DNA from: Candidatus Competibacteraceae bacterium | GTDB lineage: Bacteria > Pseudomonadota > Gammaproteobacteria > Competibacterales > Competibacteraceae | NCBI GenBank assembly: GCA_016790045.1 | Contig: JAEUPW010000103.1 | Span: 1-36,408 of the forward strand | Length of the DNA stretch: 36,408 nt | Direction of reading: 5' to 3' | Shown: positions 14,471-23,864 of the stretch, one piece after another | How the letters are laid out: each line of letters starts with the position of its first letter | Position numbering within the stretch: the stretch's first letter is position 1 | Position numbers and translations under genes: made by a program | The notes under the pieces: generated by a model | What the model was told of the DNA's origin: nothing | What the model saw: the letters and a program-made list of their open reading frames with translations, nothing else | Database searches by the model: none

Positions 14471-15388
14471 ATGAAGGCCAACAACATTCTCGAAACCATC
14501 GGCAACACGCCCCACGTCCGCATCAATCGGCTGTTCGCGGACCGCAAGGTCGAGGTCTGGATGAAGCAGGAGCGCACCAATCCTGGCGGCAGCATCAAAG
14601 ACCGCATCGGTCTGGCCATGGTCGAGGACGCGGAGCGACGCGGCATTTTGAAGCCGGACACCGTGATCGTCGAGCCGACTTCCGGCAATACCGGCATCGC
14701 GCTGGCGCTGGTGGCGGCCGCCAAGGGCTATCGCCTGATCCTGACCATGCCCGAATCGATGTCCGTGGAACGGCGGCGCTATCTGGCGGCGCTCGGCGCG
14801 GAATTGGTGCTGACCCCGAAAGAAAAGGGGATGCCGGGCGCGATCGAAAAAGCGCAGGAGCTGGTGAAGGAAACGCCGAACGCCTGGATGCCGCAACAGT
14901 TCGAGAATCCCGCCAACGTGGCGGTCCACCGCCGCACCACCGCCCAGGAAATTCTGGACGACTTCCCCGAAGGGCTGGACTATCTGATTACGGGGGTCGG
15001 CACCGGCGGCCACATCACCGGTTGCGCCGAGGTGCTGAAAGAGAAATTTCCCGATCTCAAGGCGTTTGCGGTCGAGCCGAGCGCTTCGCCGGTGCTGAGC
15101 GGTGGCCAGCGCGGCCCGCACCCGATTCAGGGCATCGGCGCGGGCTTCGTGCCGGCGGTGCTAAACCCCGAGATTCTAGACGGCGTCATCCAGGTCGCCC
15201 ACGAAGATGCGTTCAAGTACGCCGTGCGCTGCGTCAAGGACGAGGGCATTTTCGTGGGGATTTCCTCCGGGGCCTCGCTGGCGGCGATTGCCCAGAAGTT
15301 GCCGGAGATCCCCGACGGCAGCCGGATTCTGACCTTCTGCTACGACACCGGCGAGCGCTATCTGTCCGTGGGCGGTTTGTTCGATTGA
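14471..15388 (+). CDS. cysK: Cysteine synthase (O-acetylserine sulfhydrylase)
   Basis: This 305-residue fold-type II PLP enzyme has NPGGSIKDR with PLP lysine K43, the substrate loop TSGNTG (70-75), the phosphate-binding [10 protein letters not shown] and a C-terminal GISSGAS followed by DTGERYLS. It joins O-acetylserine with sulfide to give cysteine. The GHITG and DTGERYLS segments fit CysK rather than CysM or cystathionine beta-synthase. The start ATG follows a GAGGAC site. It is transcribed alone; no CBS or other sulfur gene adjoins it. Confidence 0.92.
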   Translation: MKANNILETIGNTPHVRINRLFADRKVEVWMKQERTNPGGSIKDRIGLAMVEDAERRGILKPDTVIVEPTSGNTGIALALVAAAKGYRLILTMPESMSVERRRYLAALGAELVLTPKEKGMPGAIEKAQELVKETPNAWMPQQFENPANVAVHRRTTAQEILDDFPEGLDYLITGVGTGGHITGCAEVLKEKFPDLKAFAVEPSASPVLSGGQRGPHPIQGIGAGFVPAVLNPEILDGVIQVAHEDAFKYAVRCVKDEGIFVGISSGASLAAIAQKLPEIPDGSRILTFCYDTGERYLSVGGLFD

Positions 15389-15557
15389 CGGTCGGCCGCC
15401 TTTCGCTCGGGCGCGCGACGGTCGGTTTGGGCCCGACGCAATGGCGGCTGTTCCCCCGCGCTTGAGATGGCGGGAATTCTCTGCTCTACCGTGTTGCGCC
15501 AAGGCGGCAGCCCGCACGGCGTCACCATGCAGTCGCCGGCCGGCGTGATCGCTGGCG

Positions 15558-16712
15558 CTAATCGGGCATAAAGGCTTGCAGAACATGGTTTAAGAATTGC
15601 AGACCACGCGCCGTCGGCCGCAACCGATCCGAGTCGTCCTCCAGCCAGCCTTGCGCCCGCGCTTCGCTCAGCGCCGGTTCCAGCGCGGCTAGCGGCAAAC
15701 CGGTACGCTCGCCGAAGCATGTCGCCGGCACCCCTTCGACCAAACGCAAGGCGTTCATCAAAAATTCCACCGGCAGATCGGCGGCGCGGATCGGCCCGTC
15801 GCCGCCGATGCTCGCGGGCGCGCCGGCACGCTTCACGTAATCGCGCGGGTGCTTGAGCTTCCAGAGCCGATGGATTTGACCGGTGGCGGGGTCGGTCAGC
15901 TTACCGTGCGCGCCGGCTCCGATACCCAGATAATCGCCGAATTCCCAATAATTCACATTGTGCCGGCAGCGTCGGCCCTCGCGGGCGTAAGCCGACACTT
16001 CGTAGCGCTCGAAACCGGATCGAGCCAATTCGTCCTGCGCTTGCCGCTGGATGGCATCGGTGGTCTCGTCGTCCGGCAACGGCGGCGGCGCGCGGTGAAA
16101 CGCGGTGTTCGGCTCGATGGTGAGCTGGTAATGCGACAGGTGCGCCGGCTCTAGCGCCAGCGCATCGGCGATGTCGGCGCGCGCTTGCTCGATGCTCTGC
16201 CGCGGAAGCCCGAACATCAAATCCAGATTGAAATTGTCCAGCCCGGCTTCGTGGGCGGCTTCGGCGGCGGCAATGGCGTCGCGGCGGCCGTGAATCCGCC
16301 CCAGGCTCCGCAACTGCTCGTCCCTGAAGCTCTGCGCGCCGATGGACAGGCGATTGATGCCGATCTCCCGAAATTCGGCGAACCGGCTCCGTTCCACCGT
16401 TCCCGGATTGGCTTCCAGCGTGATTTCCAGGTCCGGGCGCAGCGGCAGGCGAGCGCGCAATCCCGACAGCAGCCGCTCCAGCGCTTCGCCGGAAAACAGG
16501 CTGGGCGTGCCGCCGCCGAAGAACACGCTGTCGATGCGGCGTCCCCAGACCCGCGGCAAATCCTGCTCCAGATCGGCCAGCAAAGCGTCCACGTAAGCGC
16601 GTTCCGGCACGGTTCCTCGGGCCTCGTGCGAGTTGAAATCGCAATACGGGCATTTGCGGGCGCACCAGGGAATATGAACGTAAAGCGCTAACGGGATCGG
16701 CTCGATATTCAC
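15558..16712 (-). CDS. hemW: Radical SAM heme chaperone HemW
   Basis: This protein (384 residues with this start) begins LALYVHIPWCARKCPYCDFNSH, giving the radical-SAM CxxxCxxC set at C17, C21 and C24. VFFGGGTPSLF, NPGTVERSRF, RLSIGAQSF and DLMFGLPRQS follow. The CxxxCxxC-D-F form is that of HemW, which inserts heme into respiratory proteins, rather than the true HemN oxidase. The start is uncertain: the GTG at 16712 matches the family length but has no clear ribosome site. In-frame alternatives are an ATG at 16778 and a GTG at 16820. In E. coli hemW follows rdgB directly; here an oppositely directed gene lies between them. Confidence 0.88.
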   Translation of the reverse strand: MNIEPIPLALYVHIPWCARKCPYCDFNSHEARGTVPERAYVDALLADLEQDLPRVWGRRIDSVFFGGGTPSLFSGEALERLLSGLRARLPLRPDLEITLEANPGTVERSRFAEFREIGINRLSIGAQSFRDEQLRSLGRIHGRRDAIAAAEAAHEAGLDNFNLDLMFGLPRQSIEQARADIADALALEPAHLSHYQLTIEPNTAFHRAPPPLPDDETTDAIQRQAQDELARSGFERYEVSAYAREGRRCRHNVNYWEFGDYLGIGAGAHGKLTDPATGQIHRLWKLKHPRDYVKRAGAPASIGGDGPIRAADLPVEFLMNALRLVEGVPATCFGERTGLPLAALEPALSEARAQGWLEDDSDRLRPTARGLQFLNHVLQAFMPD

Positions 16713-16879
16713 GGTTTTAACTTGCTGGCAGTTTCCGATAATCGGCGCTGGAGCCGGGCTCGCTTTCGAGCTACCCATTCGTCGAACCGGGGTCACGGAG
16801 GAGATGGACGGGCCGAGCACCAGAAACTATCCCCGCGCTAAAACCGACATGCGCTCCAGCATTTTCATGCGTCAACCGG

Positions 16880-16885
16880 TATAAT
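16880..16885 (+). promoter_or_regulatory. Possible -10 element for the small unknown gene
   Basis: A perfect TATAAT lies about 95 bases before the start at 16983, with no convincing -35 at 16-18 bp. The rest of the gap (16713-16982) holds the hemW start region and no gene that I can see. Confidence 0.3.
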
Positions 16886-16982
16886 TGAACAATACTCAAA
16901 ATAGATGGCCGACGATAGCGTTTGTGTTTCCCCTTTAAAAGCATCCTGATTGATCCGGGAAAAACGGTAAGGAATACTCGAT

Positions 16983-17525
16983 ATGCAGCGAAACCAAGTA
17001 CCCCTGAAAACCGCCAAAGGATTACAAGAAATCGAACGGCGCGCTTACAACCTGCCGGTTGAACGGCGCCAACTGTTGATCATGGTGAACGGCCGCTCCA
17101 CCGTGGCCGAACTTGCCGCCAAACTCATGAAATTCGGCGAGATCGAACCGATGCTGGCGCAACTGGAAGCGGACGGTTTTATCGCGCCCGATCCGAGCTT
17201 CGCTCCCGTGCCGGAAAAGCCGAAAAAACCGGCGGCCGCTTCAGCCAGTTCCGAGCAGCCTCATCGTTTCGACGCGTTCGATCTCTCGAAATTTGACCTG
17301 GACAGCGCCAAGGGATTCTTCCGATTCATTTTGTTGGGCACCTTAGGCCCCAGCGCCGAACGGCGGATCAATCGCATCGAGGCCACCACCACCGTCGAGG
17401 AATTGCGTCTCGAACTCGATGGCGTCCACGACATGCTTCCCAAGGTGCTTTCCAAGCAAGAAGCCCAGCGCGCATGGCGGCAACTGGAACCGCTCATGGT
17501 ATCGATCGGCGCGCCGCCCGCTTAA
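16983..17525 (+). CDS. Conserved-looking protein of unknown function, possible winged-helix N-terminus
   Basis: This 180-residue protein has two parts. Residues 1-65 (LKTAKGLQEIERRAYNLPVERRQLLIMVNGRSTVAELAAKL...LEADGFI) read like a winged-helix unit of the kind seen in beta- and gammaproteobacterial proteins of unknown role. A Pro/Ala linker (about 73-92) then leads to a second alpha-helical unit (FFRFILLGTLGPSAERRINRIEATTTVEELRLELDGV). No catalytic motif is visible. The ATG has GGTAAGGAA upstream. Its stop overlaps the convergent rdgB stop by three to four bases. A regulatory role is only a suggestion. Confidence 0.7.
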   Translation: MQRNQVPLKTAKGLQEIERRAYNLPVERRQLLIMVNGRSTVAELAAKLMKFGEIEPMLAQLEADGFIAPDPSFAPVPEKPKKPAAASASSEQPHRFDAFDLSKFDLDSAKGFFRFILLGTLGPSAERRINRIEATTTVEELRLELDGVHDMLPKVLSKQEAQRAWRQLEPLMVSIGAPPA

Positions 17526-18133
17526 AGGCCAGCGAGAGCCCCGTCAACCCGCAATTGCTGGCGCAACAGCGCCAGCGCTTGCCCGCGATGGCTCAAGCGA
17601 TTTTTTTCGGCCGGCGCCAATTCGGCGGCGGTGCGCTTTTGATCCGGCACGAAAAACACCGGATCGTAACCAAAACCGCCCGCGCCGCGCGGCTCGGCGA
17701 GCACCACGCCTTCCCAGCTCGCCTGGCAAAGCAGCGGCATCGGGTCGGCGGGATGGCGCAACAGCGCGAGCGCGCACACGAAGCGGGCGGTGCGCCGCGC
17801 CGCCGACACACCAGCCAACGCGGCCAGCAGCTTGTCGATGTTGGCCCGATCGTCGGCGCCGGGTCCGGCGTAACGGGCCGAATAGATGCCCGGCGCGCCA
17901 TCGAGCGCGTCCACCACCAGCCCGGAATCGTCGGCCAGCGCCGGCAGACCGCCATGGCGCGCGGCATTGCGGGCCTTGATCAGCGCGTTCTCCACGAAGG
18001 TCAAGCCCGTTTCTGCAACCTCGGGCACGGCCAACGCCGATTGCGGCAAGATTTCCAGATCGAGACCCGCGAGCGCGGTCTCCAGCTCCCGGACCTTGCC
18101 GACATTGCCGGTCGCCAGAATCCATTTGCGCAT
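17522..18133 (-). CDS. rdgB: dITP/XTP pyrophosphatase (HAM1/RdgB)
   Basis: This 203-residue protein has the HAM1-family marks: ILATGNVGKVREL (5-17), ETGLTFVENALIKARNAA, ADDSGLVVDALDGAPGIYSARYAG and GFGYDPVFFVP, then LSHRGQAL near the end. It hydrolyses ITP, dITP and XTP to their monophosphates, keeping deaminated purines out of nucleic acids. It lies 19 bases after rph on the same strand, the conserved rph-rdgB pair. The tail overlaps the convergent upstream gene by a few bases. Confidence 0.95.
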   Translation of the reverse strand: MRKWILATGNVGKVRELETALAGLDLEILPQSALAVPEVAETGLTFVENALIKARNAARHGGLPALADDSGLVVDALDGAPGIYSARYAGPGADDRANIDKLLAALAGVSAARRTARFVCALALLRHPADPMPLLCQASWEGVVLAEPRGAGGFGYDPVFFVPDQKRTAAELAPAEKNRLSHRGQALALLRQQLRVDGALAGL

Positions 18134-18152
18134 CGCCGATCTCCTGACGGGC

Positions 18153-18875
<723 letters not shown>

Positions 18876-18909
18876 AGTTTTCCGGGATCGGTGAAGGATG
18901 GGGAGGCGC

Positions 18910-18937
18910 ACTATAGCAGAACCCGCCCGGTTGGCAG
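18910..18937 (-). promoter_or_regulatory. Candidate promoter of rph-rdgB
   Basis: On the minus strand, CTGCCA (18932-18937; 4/6), a 16-bp spacer and TATAGT (18910-18915; 5/6) precede the rph start by about 35 bases. It lies in the divergent gap between rph and yicC. Confidence 0.4.
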
Positions 18938-19039
18938 GATACAATGCCCGCGGCGGCACGATCGGAAAAATCGGCCCGGACGCGCCAAGAGGGCGAATTC
19001 GGCCTAAGCTTACAACGCCCACTCACACGAGGTCAGACC

Positions 19040-19906
19040 ATGTTACGCAGTATGACCGCCTTCGCGCGCCAGGAACAAACCAGCCCGTGGGGCACGATGA
19101 TCTGGGAATTGCGCTCGGTGAACCACCGTTATCTGGAAACCGCCGTGCGCCTGCCGGAAGCGTTGCGCGGTTTGGAATCGCCCGTTCGGGAACGGCTGGC
19201 GACCGTGCTGAGCCGGGGCAAAGTGGAATGCGCGCTCAAACTGCAAACCGCCGGCGCGAATTTGACCGCCATGACCCTGAACCGGCCGCTGGTCGAGCGC
19301 CTGCTCGAAATCGCCGGCGAGGTGGAGCACCTGATCGGGCCGGGCACCGGTCTGCGCCTGGGCGATGTGCTGCGCTGGCCGGGCGTGATCGGCGAAGCCG
19401 AACCGGATTTGGACCAAATCAAGCAAACCGTTCTCGGCAGTCTCGACGCGGCCCTGGCCGAACTGGTCGCCACCCGCGAGCGGGAAGGCCAGCGCACCGC
19501 CGAACTGCTCCAACAGCGCTGCGAGGCGATCCGCGCTCAAGTCCAGCGCGCCCGCGCCCGCCGGCCCGAGGTGCAGGCCCGCTGGCGCGACAAGCTGTTG
19601 ACCCGGCTCACCGACATCGCTGCCGACGCCGATTCCGGCCGGCTGGAACAGGAGCTGGCCTTGATCGCCCAGCGCCTGGACGTGGAAGAAGAGCTCGACC
19701 GACTGGACGCCCATCTCGACGAGCTCCAAGACGTTTTTGCCCGATCCGAGCCGGTGGGCCGGCGGCTGGATTTTTTGATGCAGGAACTCAACCGCGAAGC
19801 CAACACCCTCTCGTCGAAATCCGCCGACACCGAGACCACCCGCGCCGCCGTCGAACTCAAAGTGCTGATCGAACAGATGCGGGAACAGGTTCAGAACATC
19901 GAGTAA
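19040..19906 (+). CDS. yicC: YicC family endoribonuclease-like protein
   Basis: This 288-residue protein starts MLRSMTAFARQE and has the family segment WELRSVNHRYLE (residues 18-29). A central coiled-coil-prone helical part follows, and it ends with DVEEELDRLDAHLDEL...VGRRLDFLMQELNREANTLSSKS, highly conserved in YicC. E. coli YicC is linked to RNA turnover (RyhB decay), and relatives have endoribonuclease activity. GAGGT precedes the ATG at 19040; the frame is open further upstream but without family resemblance. Divergent from rph and followed by gmk, as in many relatives. Confidence 0.93.
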   Translation: MLRSMTAFARQEQTSPWGTMIWELRSVNHRYLETAVRLPEALRGLESPVRERLATVLSRGKVECALKLQTAGANLTAMTLNRPLVERLLEIAGEVEHLIGPGTGLRLGDVLRWPGVIGEAEPDLDQIKQTVLGSLDAALAELVATREREGQRTAELLQQRCEAIRAQVQRARARRPEVQARWRDKLLTRLTDIAADADSGRLEQELALIAQRLDVEEELDRLDAHLDELQDVFARSEPVGRRLDFLMQELNREANTLSSKSADTETTRAAVELKVLIEQMREQVQNIE

Positions 19907-20072
19907 AGCGGTCGCTGCGAAAGCCGCCTCGCGGCCGGTCACAAAGCGGCGGCGAACCGACGATATTCGACCGCTTCGCCGTCTTCCCAGGTAAAATGCG
20001 GCATCCGCTCGCCGCCGCCGCTCCGGCGCGAACCCCCGCATTCTTTTCGAGCCGCAAAAGGTCGCAACCCCG

Positions 20073-20687
20073 ATGCCCACCGGCACCCTGTTCATCATCG
20101 CCGCTCCCTCCGGAGCCGGCAAAACCAGCTTGATCAAGAGCCTGGTGGACTCGACGCCCGATGTGGCGGTTTCGGTTTCCCACACCACCCGCAAGCCCCG
20201 GCCGGGCGAGCGAGACGGCGTGCATTACCATTTCGTCTCGGTGGCCGACTTTGCCTCGATGCGCGATCGGGGCCTGTTTTTGGAGCATGCGCGCGTGTTC
20301 GATCACGATTACGGCACCAGCCGGGCGGCCGTTTCGGCGCAACTGGAAAGCGGGCTGGACGTGATTTTGGAAATCGACTGGCAAGGCGCTCGCCAAGCGC
20401 GGGCGCTGTTGCCCGAGAGCGCCAGCATCTTCATCCTGCCGCCTTCGGTGGCGACTTTGCGCCAGCGGTTGATCGGGCGCGGCCAGGACAGCGCCGCCAC
20501 GATCGAGCGGCGCATGGCGGCGGCGCTCGACGAGCTGTCGCACTACGCGGAGTTCGATTATCTGGTCGTCAACGACCGATTTCCGGACGCGCTGCACGCG
20601 CTGCGCGCCATCCTTGTCGCCGAGCGCCAGCGCCGGGACCGGCAGATCGAACGCCACCGCAACCTGCTCGCGTGCCTCTTGTCATAA
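20073..20687 (+). CDS. gmk: Guanylate kinase
   Basis: This 204-residue kinase has the P-loop APSGAGKTS (10-18), SVSHTTRKPRPGERDGVHYHFV (GMP-binding, about 34-55), the ILEIDWQGARQAR motif and the lid region DELSHYAEFDYLVVND. It phosphorylates GMP to GDP. The start ATG follows AAAGGT at a good distance. It begins the gmk-rpoZ-spoT series, here separated by short gaps of 71 and 37 bases. Confidence 0.96.
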   Translation: MPTGTLFIIAAPSGAGKTSLIKSLVDSTPDVAVSVSHTTRKPRPGERDGVHYHFVSVADFASMRDRGLFLEHARVFDHDYGTSRAAVSAQLESGLDVILEIDWQGARQARALLPESASIFILPPSVATLRQRLIGRGQDSAATIERRMAAALDELSHYAEFDYLVVNDRFPDALHALRAILVAERQRRDRQIERHRNLLACLLS

Positions 20688-20758
20688 CTGCTTAGCAATC
20701 ATTAGACTGCTGGCCTACAGCCGCCCAGCCCACCCGTCACGTTTGGAGACCGCCCCGA

Positions 20759-21049
20759 ATGGCCCGCATCACCGTAGAAGACTGCCTCGACCAAGTGGAT
20801 AACCGCTTCGAACTGGTGCTGATCGCCGCGCGCCGCGCGCGCGATCTGGCGCTCGGCAAGGAGGCCCTGGTGCCCTGGGAAAACGATAAACCCACCGTGG
20901 TCGCGCTGCGCGAGCTGGCCGAAGGCAAGCTCGATCACATGCTTCAGGAAAAATACCGCCGCCCGGTCCCTGCCGCGCCGGAAGCTCCCGCCGCCGAGGC
21001 CGAGGCCGAGGCCGAACCCGAAAACAGCGGCGCGACCGAGGCGGAATAA
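20759..21049 (+). CDS. rpoZ: RNA polymerase omega subunit
   Basis: This 96-residue protein starts [28 protein letters not shown], the conserved beta'-clamping region. It has [16 protein letters not shown] (about 41-56), then a tail rich in Ala and Glu. Omega helps fold the beta' subunit and forms a ppGpp site. It sits between gmk and spoT, the usual place. Confidence 0.96.
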   Translation: MARITVEDCLDQVDNRFELVLIAARRARDLALGKEALVPWENDKPTVVALRELAEGKLDHMLQEKYRRPVPAAPEAPAAEAEAEAEPENSGATEAE

Positions 21050-21086
21050 ACCCTTTCCCGGCCTTTCGATACCAGGAGAATCGTTC

Positions 21087-23357
21087 ATGAGCGCGCCGTT
21101 GCGGGAAGTTCGCAACGAACTTCAGCCGCTTCGCAAGCTGGCTGTCGAGGACGAGTGGCTGGATGACTTGCGGCTGCGCATCGACGATCTGTGCGCGCTC
21201 ACCGGCGAATACCTGGAGCGGGAGCACGTCGAACAGCTACGCGAAGCCTGTTATTTCGCGGCCGAAGCGCACGCGGGCGTTTACCGCAAAAGCGGCGAGC
21301 CCTACATCTTCCACCCGCTGGCCGTGGCCCGCATCCTCGCCAACGTCCGCTTCGATCAGGAAACCCTGCTGGCGGCGCTGCTGCACGATGTGATCGAGGA
21401 CACCCAATACGACAAGGAGCACATCAGCGCGCAGTTCGGGCCGGAAGTCGCCGAGCTGGTGGACGGCGTCAGCAAGCTGACCCACATTCACTTCAACTCC
21501 AAGCTGGAGGCGCAGGCCGAGAATTTCCGCAAGATGTTCCTGGCGATGGCCAAGGACTTGCGCGTCATCATGATCAAGCTGGCCGACCGGCTGCACAACA
21601 TGCGCACCCTGGGCGCGATGCGCCCGGAATCGCGCCGGCGCATCGCCCGCGAAACCCTGGAAATCTACGCCCCCATCGCCGGCCGATTGGGCATGAACCA
21701 CCTGCGCCAAGAACTGGAAGACCTCGGCTTAAACCATCTCTATCCGTTCCGTTTTCGCGTGTTGCAGGACGCGGTGCGCAAGATGAGCGGCAACCGCCAC
21801 GAAATCGTCAGCCAGATGGAAGCCCGCATCGACGCGCGGCTCCAGGAAGAAGGCATCAACGCGCGGGTGGTGGGCCGCAGCAAACACCTCTGGGGCATCT
21901 ACCAGAAAATGCGGGGCAAACCGCCGCTGCCGTTTCGGGAGCAGCACGGCGGCGCTCCCGCCGACCCGGACCGCCCGCCCGCCCGCAAAAGCAAACCGTT
22001 TCGAGACGTCTACGACGTTTACGCGGTGCGGATCATCGTCGATTCCGTGGACACTTGCTATCGCGTGCTCGGCGTCACCCATAACCTGTACAAACCGATT
22101 ATGGGGCGGTTCAAGGATTACATCGCCATCCCCAAGGCCAACGGCTACCAATCGCTGCACACCGTGCTGTTCGGCCCCAATGGCGTCCCCATCGAACTGC
22201 AAATCCGCACCGAGGACATGCACATCATGGCCGAGGTCGGCGTGGCCGCGCACTGGCGCTACAAATCCGACGGCGAGGGCGAAGGGGGCCACGCCCAGCA
22301 GCGCGCCCGCGAATGGCTGAGCAAGCTTCTGGACATGCAGCGCCGCGCCGGCAATCCGGTGGAATTTCTGGAAAGCGTCAAGATCGACCTTTTCCCCGAC
22401 GAGGTGTACGTGTTCACCCCGCGCGGCGAAATCATCGAGCTGCCGCGCGGCGCCACGGCGGTGGATTTCGCCTACGCCATCCATTCGGATGTCGGCAACA
22501 CCTGCGTGGGCGCGCGGGTGGACCGGCGGCTGGTGCCGCTGCGCACGCCGCTGGCGACCGGCCAGACGGTCGAGGCGATCATCACCCCCACCGCCCGGCC
22601 CAATCCCTCCTGGCTCAACTTCGTGGTGACCGCCAAGGCCCGCGCCAGCATCCGCCACTATCTCAAGCACCTCAAGCGCGACGAAGCCGCGTTGCTCGGC
22701 AAGCGCCTGCTGGAAAAAGCCCTGGTCGGGCGGATCGGCGGGCTCGACGAATTGCCGGTCGAGCGGGTCAAGGCGCTGCTGCGGGAATTCAATTTAAGCG
22801 GCTTTGAAGAGCTGCTGGCCGACATCGGCCTGGGCAACCGCGTCGCCGCGCTGATCGCCAAGCGGCTGCTGCCGGGCGGCGAACGCGACGAATCCGCGCC
22901 GCCGGACGCCAGCGCTCAACCGCTGCTGATCAAGGGGGCCGAGGGCACCGTGGTCAGCTTCGGCAAGTGTTGCCGGCCGTTGCCGGGCGATGCCATCATC
23001 GGTTTTCTCAACGCCGGGCGCGGCATCGTCATCCATCGCGATCACTGCAAAAACGTCACCGGCTACAAAAAAAACGCCGAAAAGTGGATCGAGGTGGAAT
23101 GGGAGCCCGGCATCACCATCGACTTTCCGGTGGAATTGCGGCTGGAGGTCATCAACAAGCGCGGCGTGCTGGCGACCATCGCCGCCGCCATTTCCGCCAC
23201 CGACACCAATATCGAAACCATCAACACATCGGAGCGAGAGGGCAATAGCACCGCGGTCTATTTGCTGGTGAACGTCGACGATCGCACCCATCTGGCCCGC
23301 GTGCTGCGGCGGTTGCGGACCTTGCCGGAAGTGCTGAAGGTGGCCCGGCGCGCCTGA
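21087..23357 (+). CDS. spoT: Bifunctional (p)ppGpp synthetase/hydrolase SpoT
   Basis: This 756-residue protein has an HD hydrolase domain (HDVIEDT, 100-106; KLADRLHNMRT, 164-173), a synthetase domain (GRSKHLWGIYQKM, 263-275; RFKDYIAIPKANGYQSLHT, 341-359), a TGS domain (from about 398) and a C-terminal ACT domain (from about 680). RFKD is the charge pattern of bifunctional enzymes rather than the EFDD of RelA, and the HD motif is intact, so both activities are likely. Compared with E. coli SpoT it has an N-terminal extension of roughly 25 residues and a proline-rich insertion (about 279-303) within the synthetase domain. It follows rpoZ by 37 bases. Confidence 0.95.
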   Translation: MSAPLREVRNELQPLRKLAVEDEWLDDLRLRIDDLCALTGEYLEREHVEQLREACYFAAEAHAGVYRKSGEPYIFHPLAVARILANVRFDQETLLAALLHDVIEDTQYDKEHISAQFGPEVAELVDGVSKLTHIHFNSKLEAQAENFRKMFLAMAKDLRVIMIKLADRLHNMRTLGAMRPESRRRIARETLEIYAPIAGRLGMNHLRQELEDLGLNHLYPFRFRVLQDAVRKMSGNRHEIVSQMEARIDARLQEEGINARVVGRSKHLWGIYQKMRGKPPLPFREQHGGAPADPDRPPARKSKPFRDVYDVYAVRIIVDSVDTCYRVLGVTHNLYKPIMGRFKDYIAIPKANGYQSLHTVLFGPNGVPIELQIRTEDMHIMAEVGVAAHWRYKSDGEGEGGHAQQRAREWLSKLLDMQRRAGNPVEFLESVKIDLFPDEVYVFTPRGEIIELPRGATAVDFAYAIHSDVGNTCVGARVDRRLVPLRTPLATGQTVEAIITPTARPNPSWLNFVVTAKARASIRHYLKHLKRDEAALLGKRLLEKALVGRIGGLDELPVERVKALLREFNLSGFEELLADIGLGNRVAALIAKRLLPGGERDESAPPDASAQPLLIKGAEGTVVSFGKCCRPLPGDAIIGFLNAGRGIVIHRDHCKNVTGYKKNAEKWIEVEWEPGITIDFPVELRLEVINKRGVLATIAAAISATDTNIETINTSEREGNSTAVYLLVNVDDRTHLARVLRRLRTLPEVLKVARRA

Positions 23358-23453
23358 CCGGCCCCGATTGGCACCGCCCGACGCGGCGCGGCCGCATCCG
23401 CTCTCTCAACCCCGTTCCCGGCGACGGCGGGAAAAATCCGTCAGGAGCGCCCC

Positions 23454-23840
23454 ATGCCTCGCGAAATCATCCATACCGATCTGGCCCCTGCCGCCATCGG
23501 CACCTATTCCCAAGCGGTCAAGATCGGCGACACGGTTTACCTTTCCGGCCAGATCCCGCTCGATCCGGCCACCCTGCAACTGGTGGACGGGCCGATGGAG
23601 GCGCACGTTCGCCGGGTGTTCGACAATCTCGCGGCGGTGGCGAAGGCGGCCGGCGGCAGTTTGGCCGACGCGGTGAAACTCAACGTCTTCTTGACCGATC
23701 TCGGCCATTTCGCGCAGATCAACCAGATCATGGCCGAGTATTTTCGGGAACCCTATCCGGCCCGCGCCGCCATCGGCGTCGCCGCCTTGCCGCGCGGGGC
23801 GCAGGTCGAGATGGACGCCGTGTTGGTCCTGGGGTCTTAA
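23454..23840 (+). CDS. ridA: RidA family enamine/imine deaminase
   Basis: This 128-residue YjgF/RidA protein has [23 protein letters not shown] (14-36), the strand pair around VKLNVFLTD and the active-site region [22 protein letters not shown], with the arginine that binds carboxylate groups. It deaminates reactive 2-aminoacrylate made by PLP enzymes. It lies between spoT and recG, where E. coli has trmH. The start ATG is preceded by AGGAGCG. Confidence 0.93.
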   Translation: MPREIIHTDLAPAAIGTYSQAVKIGDTVYLSGQIPLDPATLQLVDGPMEAHVRRVFDNLAAVAKAAGGSLADAVKLNVFLTDLGHFAQINQIMAEYFREPYPARAAIGVAALPRGAQVEMDAVLVLGS

Positions 23841-23864
23841 GCGGTCGCCACGGAGCGCGGCGTC

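Noticed and set aside
16740..16800. tRNA-like GGTTCGA and flanking pairs on the minus strand upstream of hemW
   Set aside because: No acceptor stem, anticodon arm or CCA-compatible end could be assembled around it.
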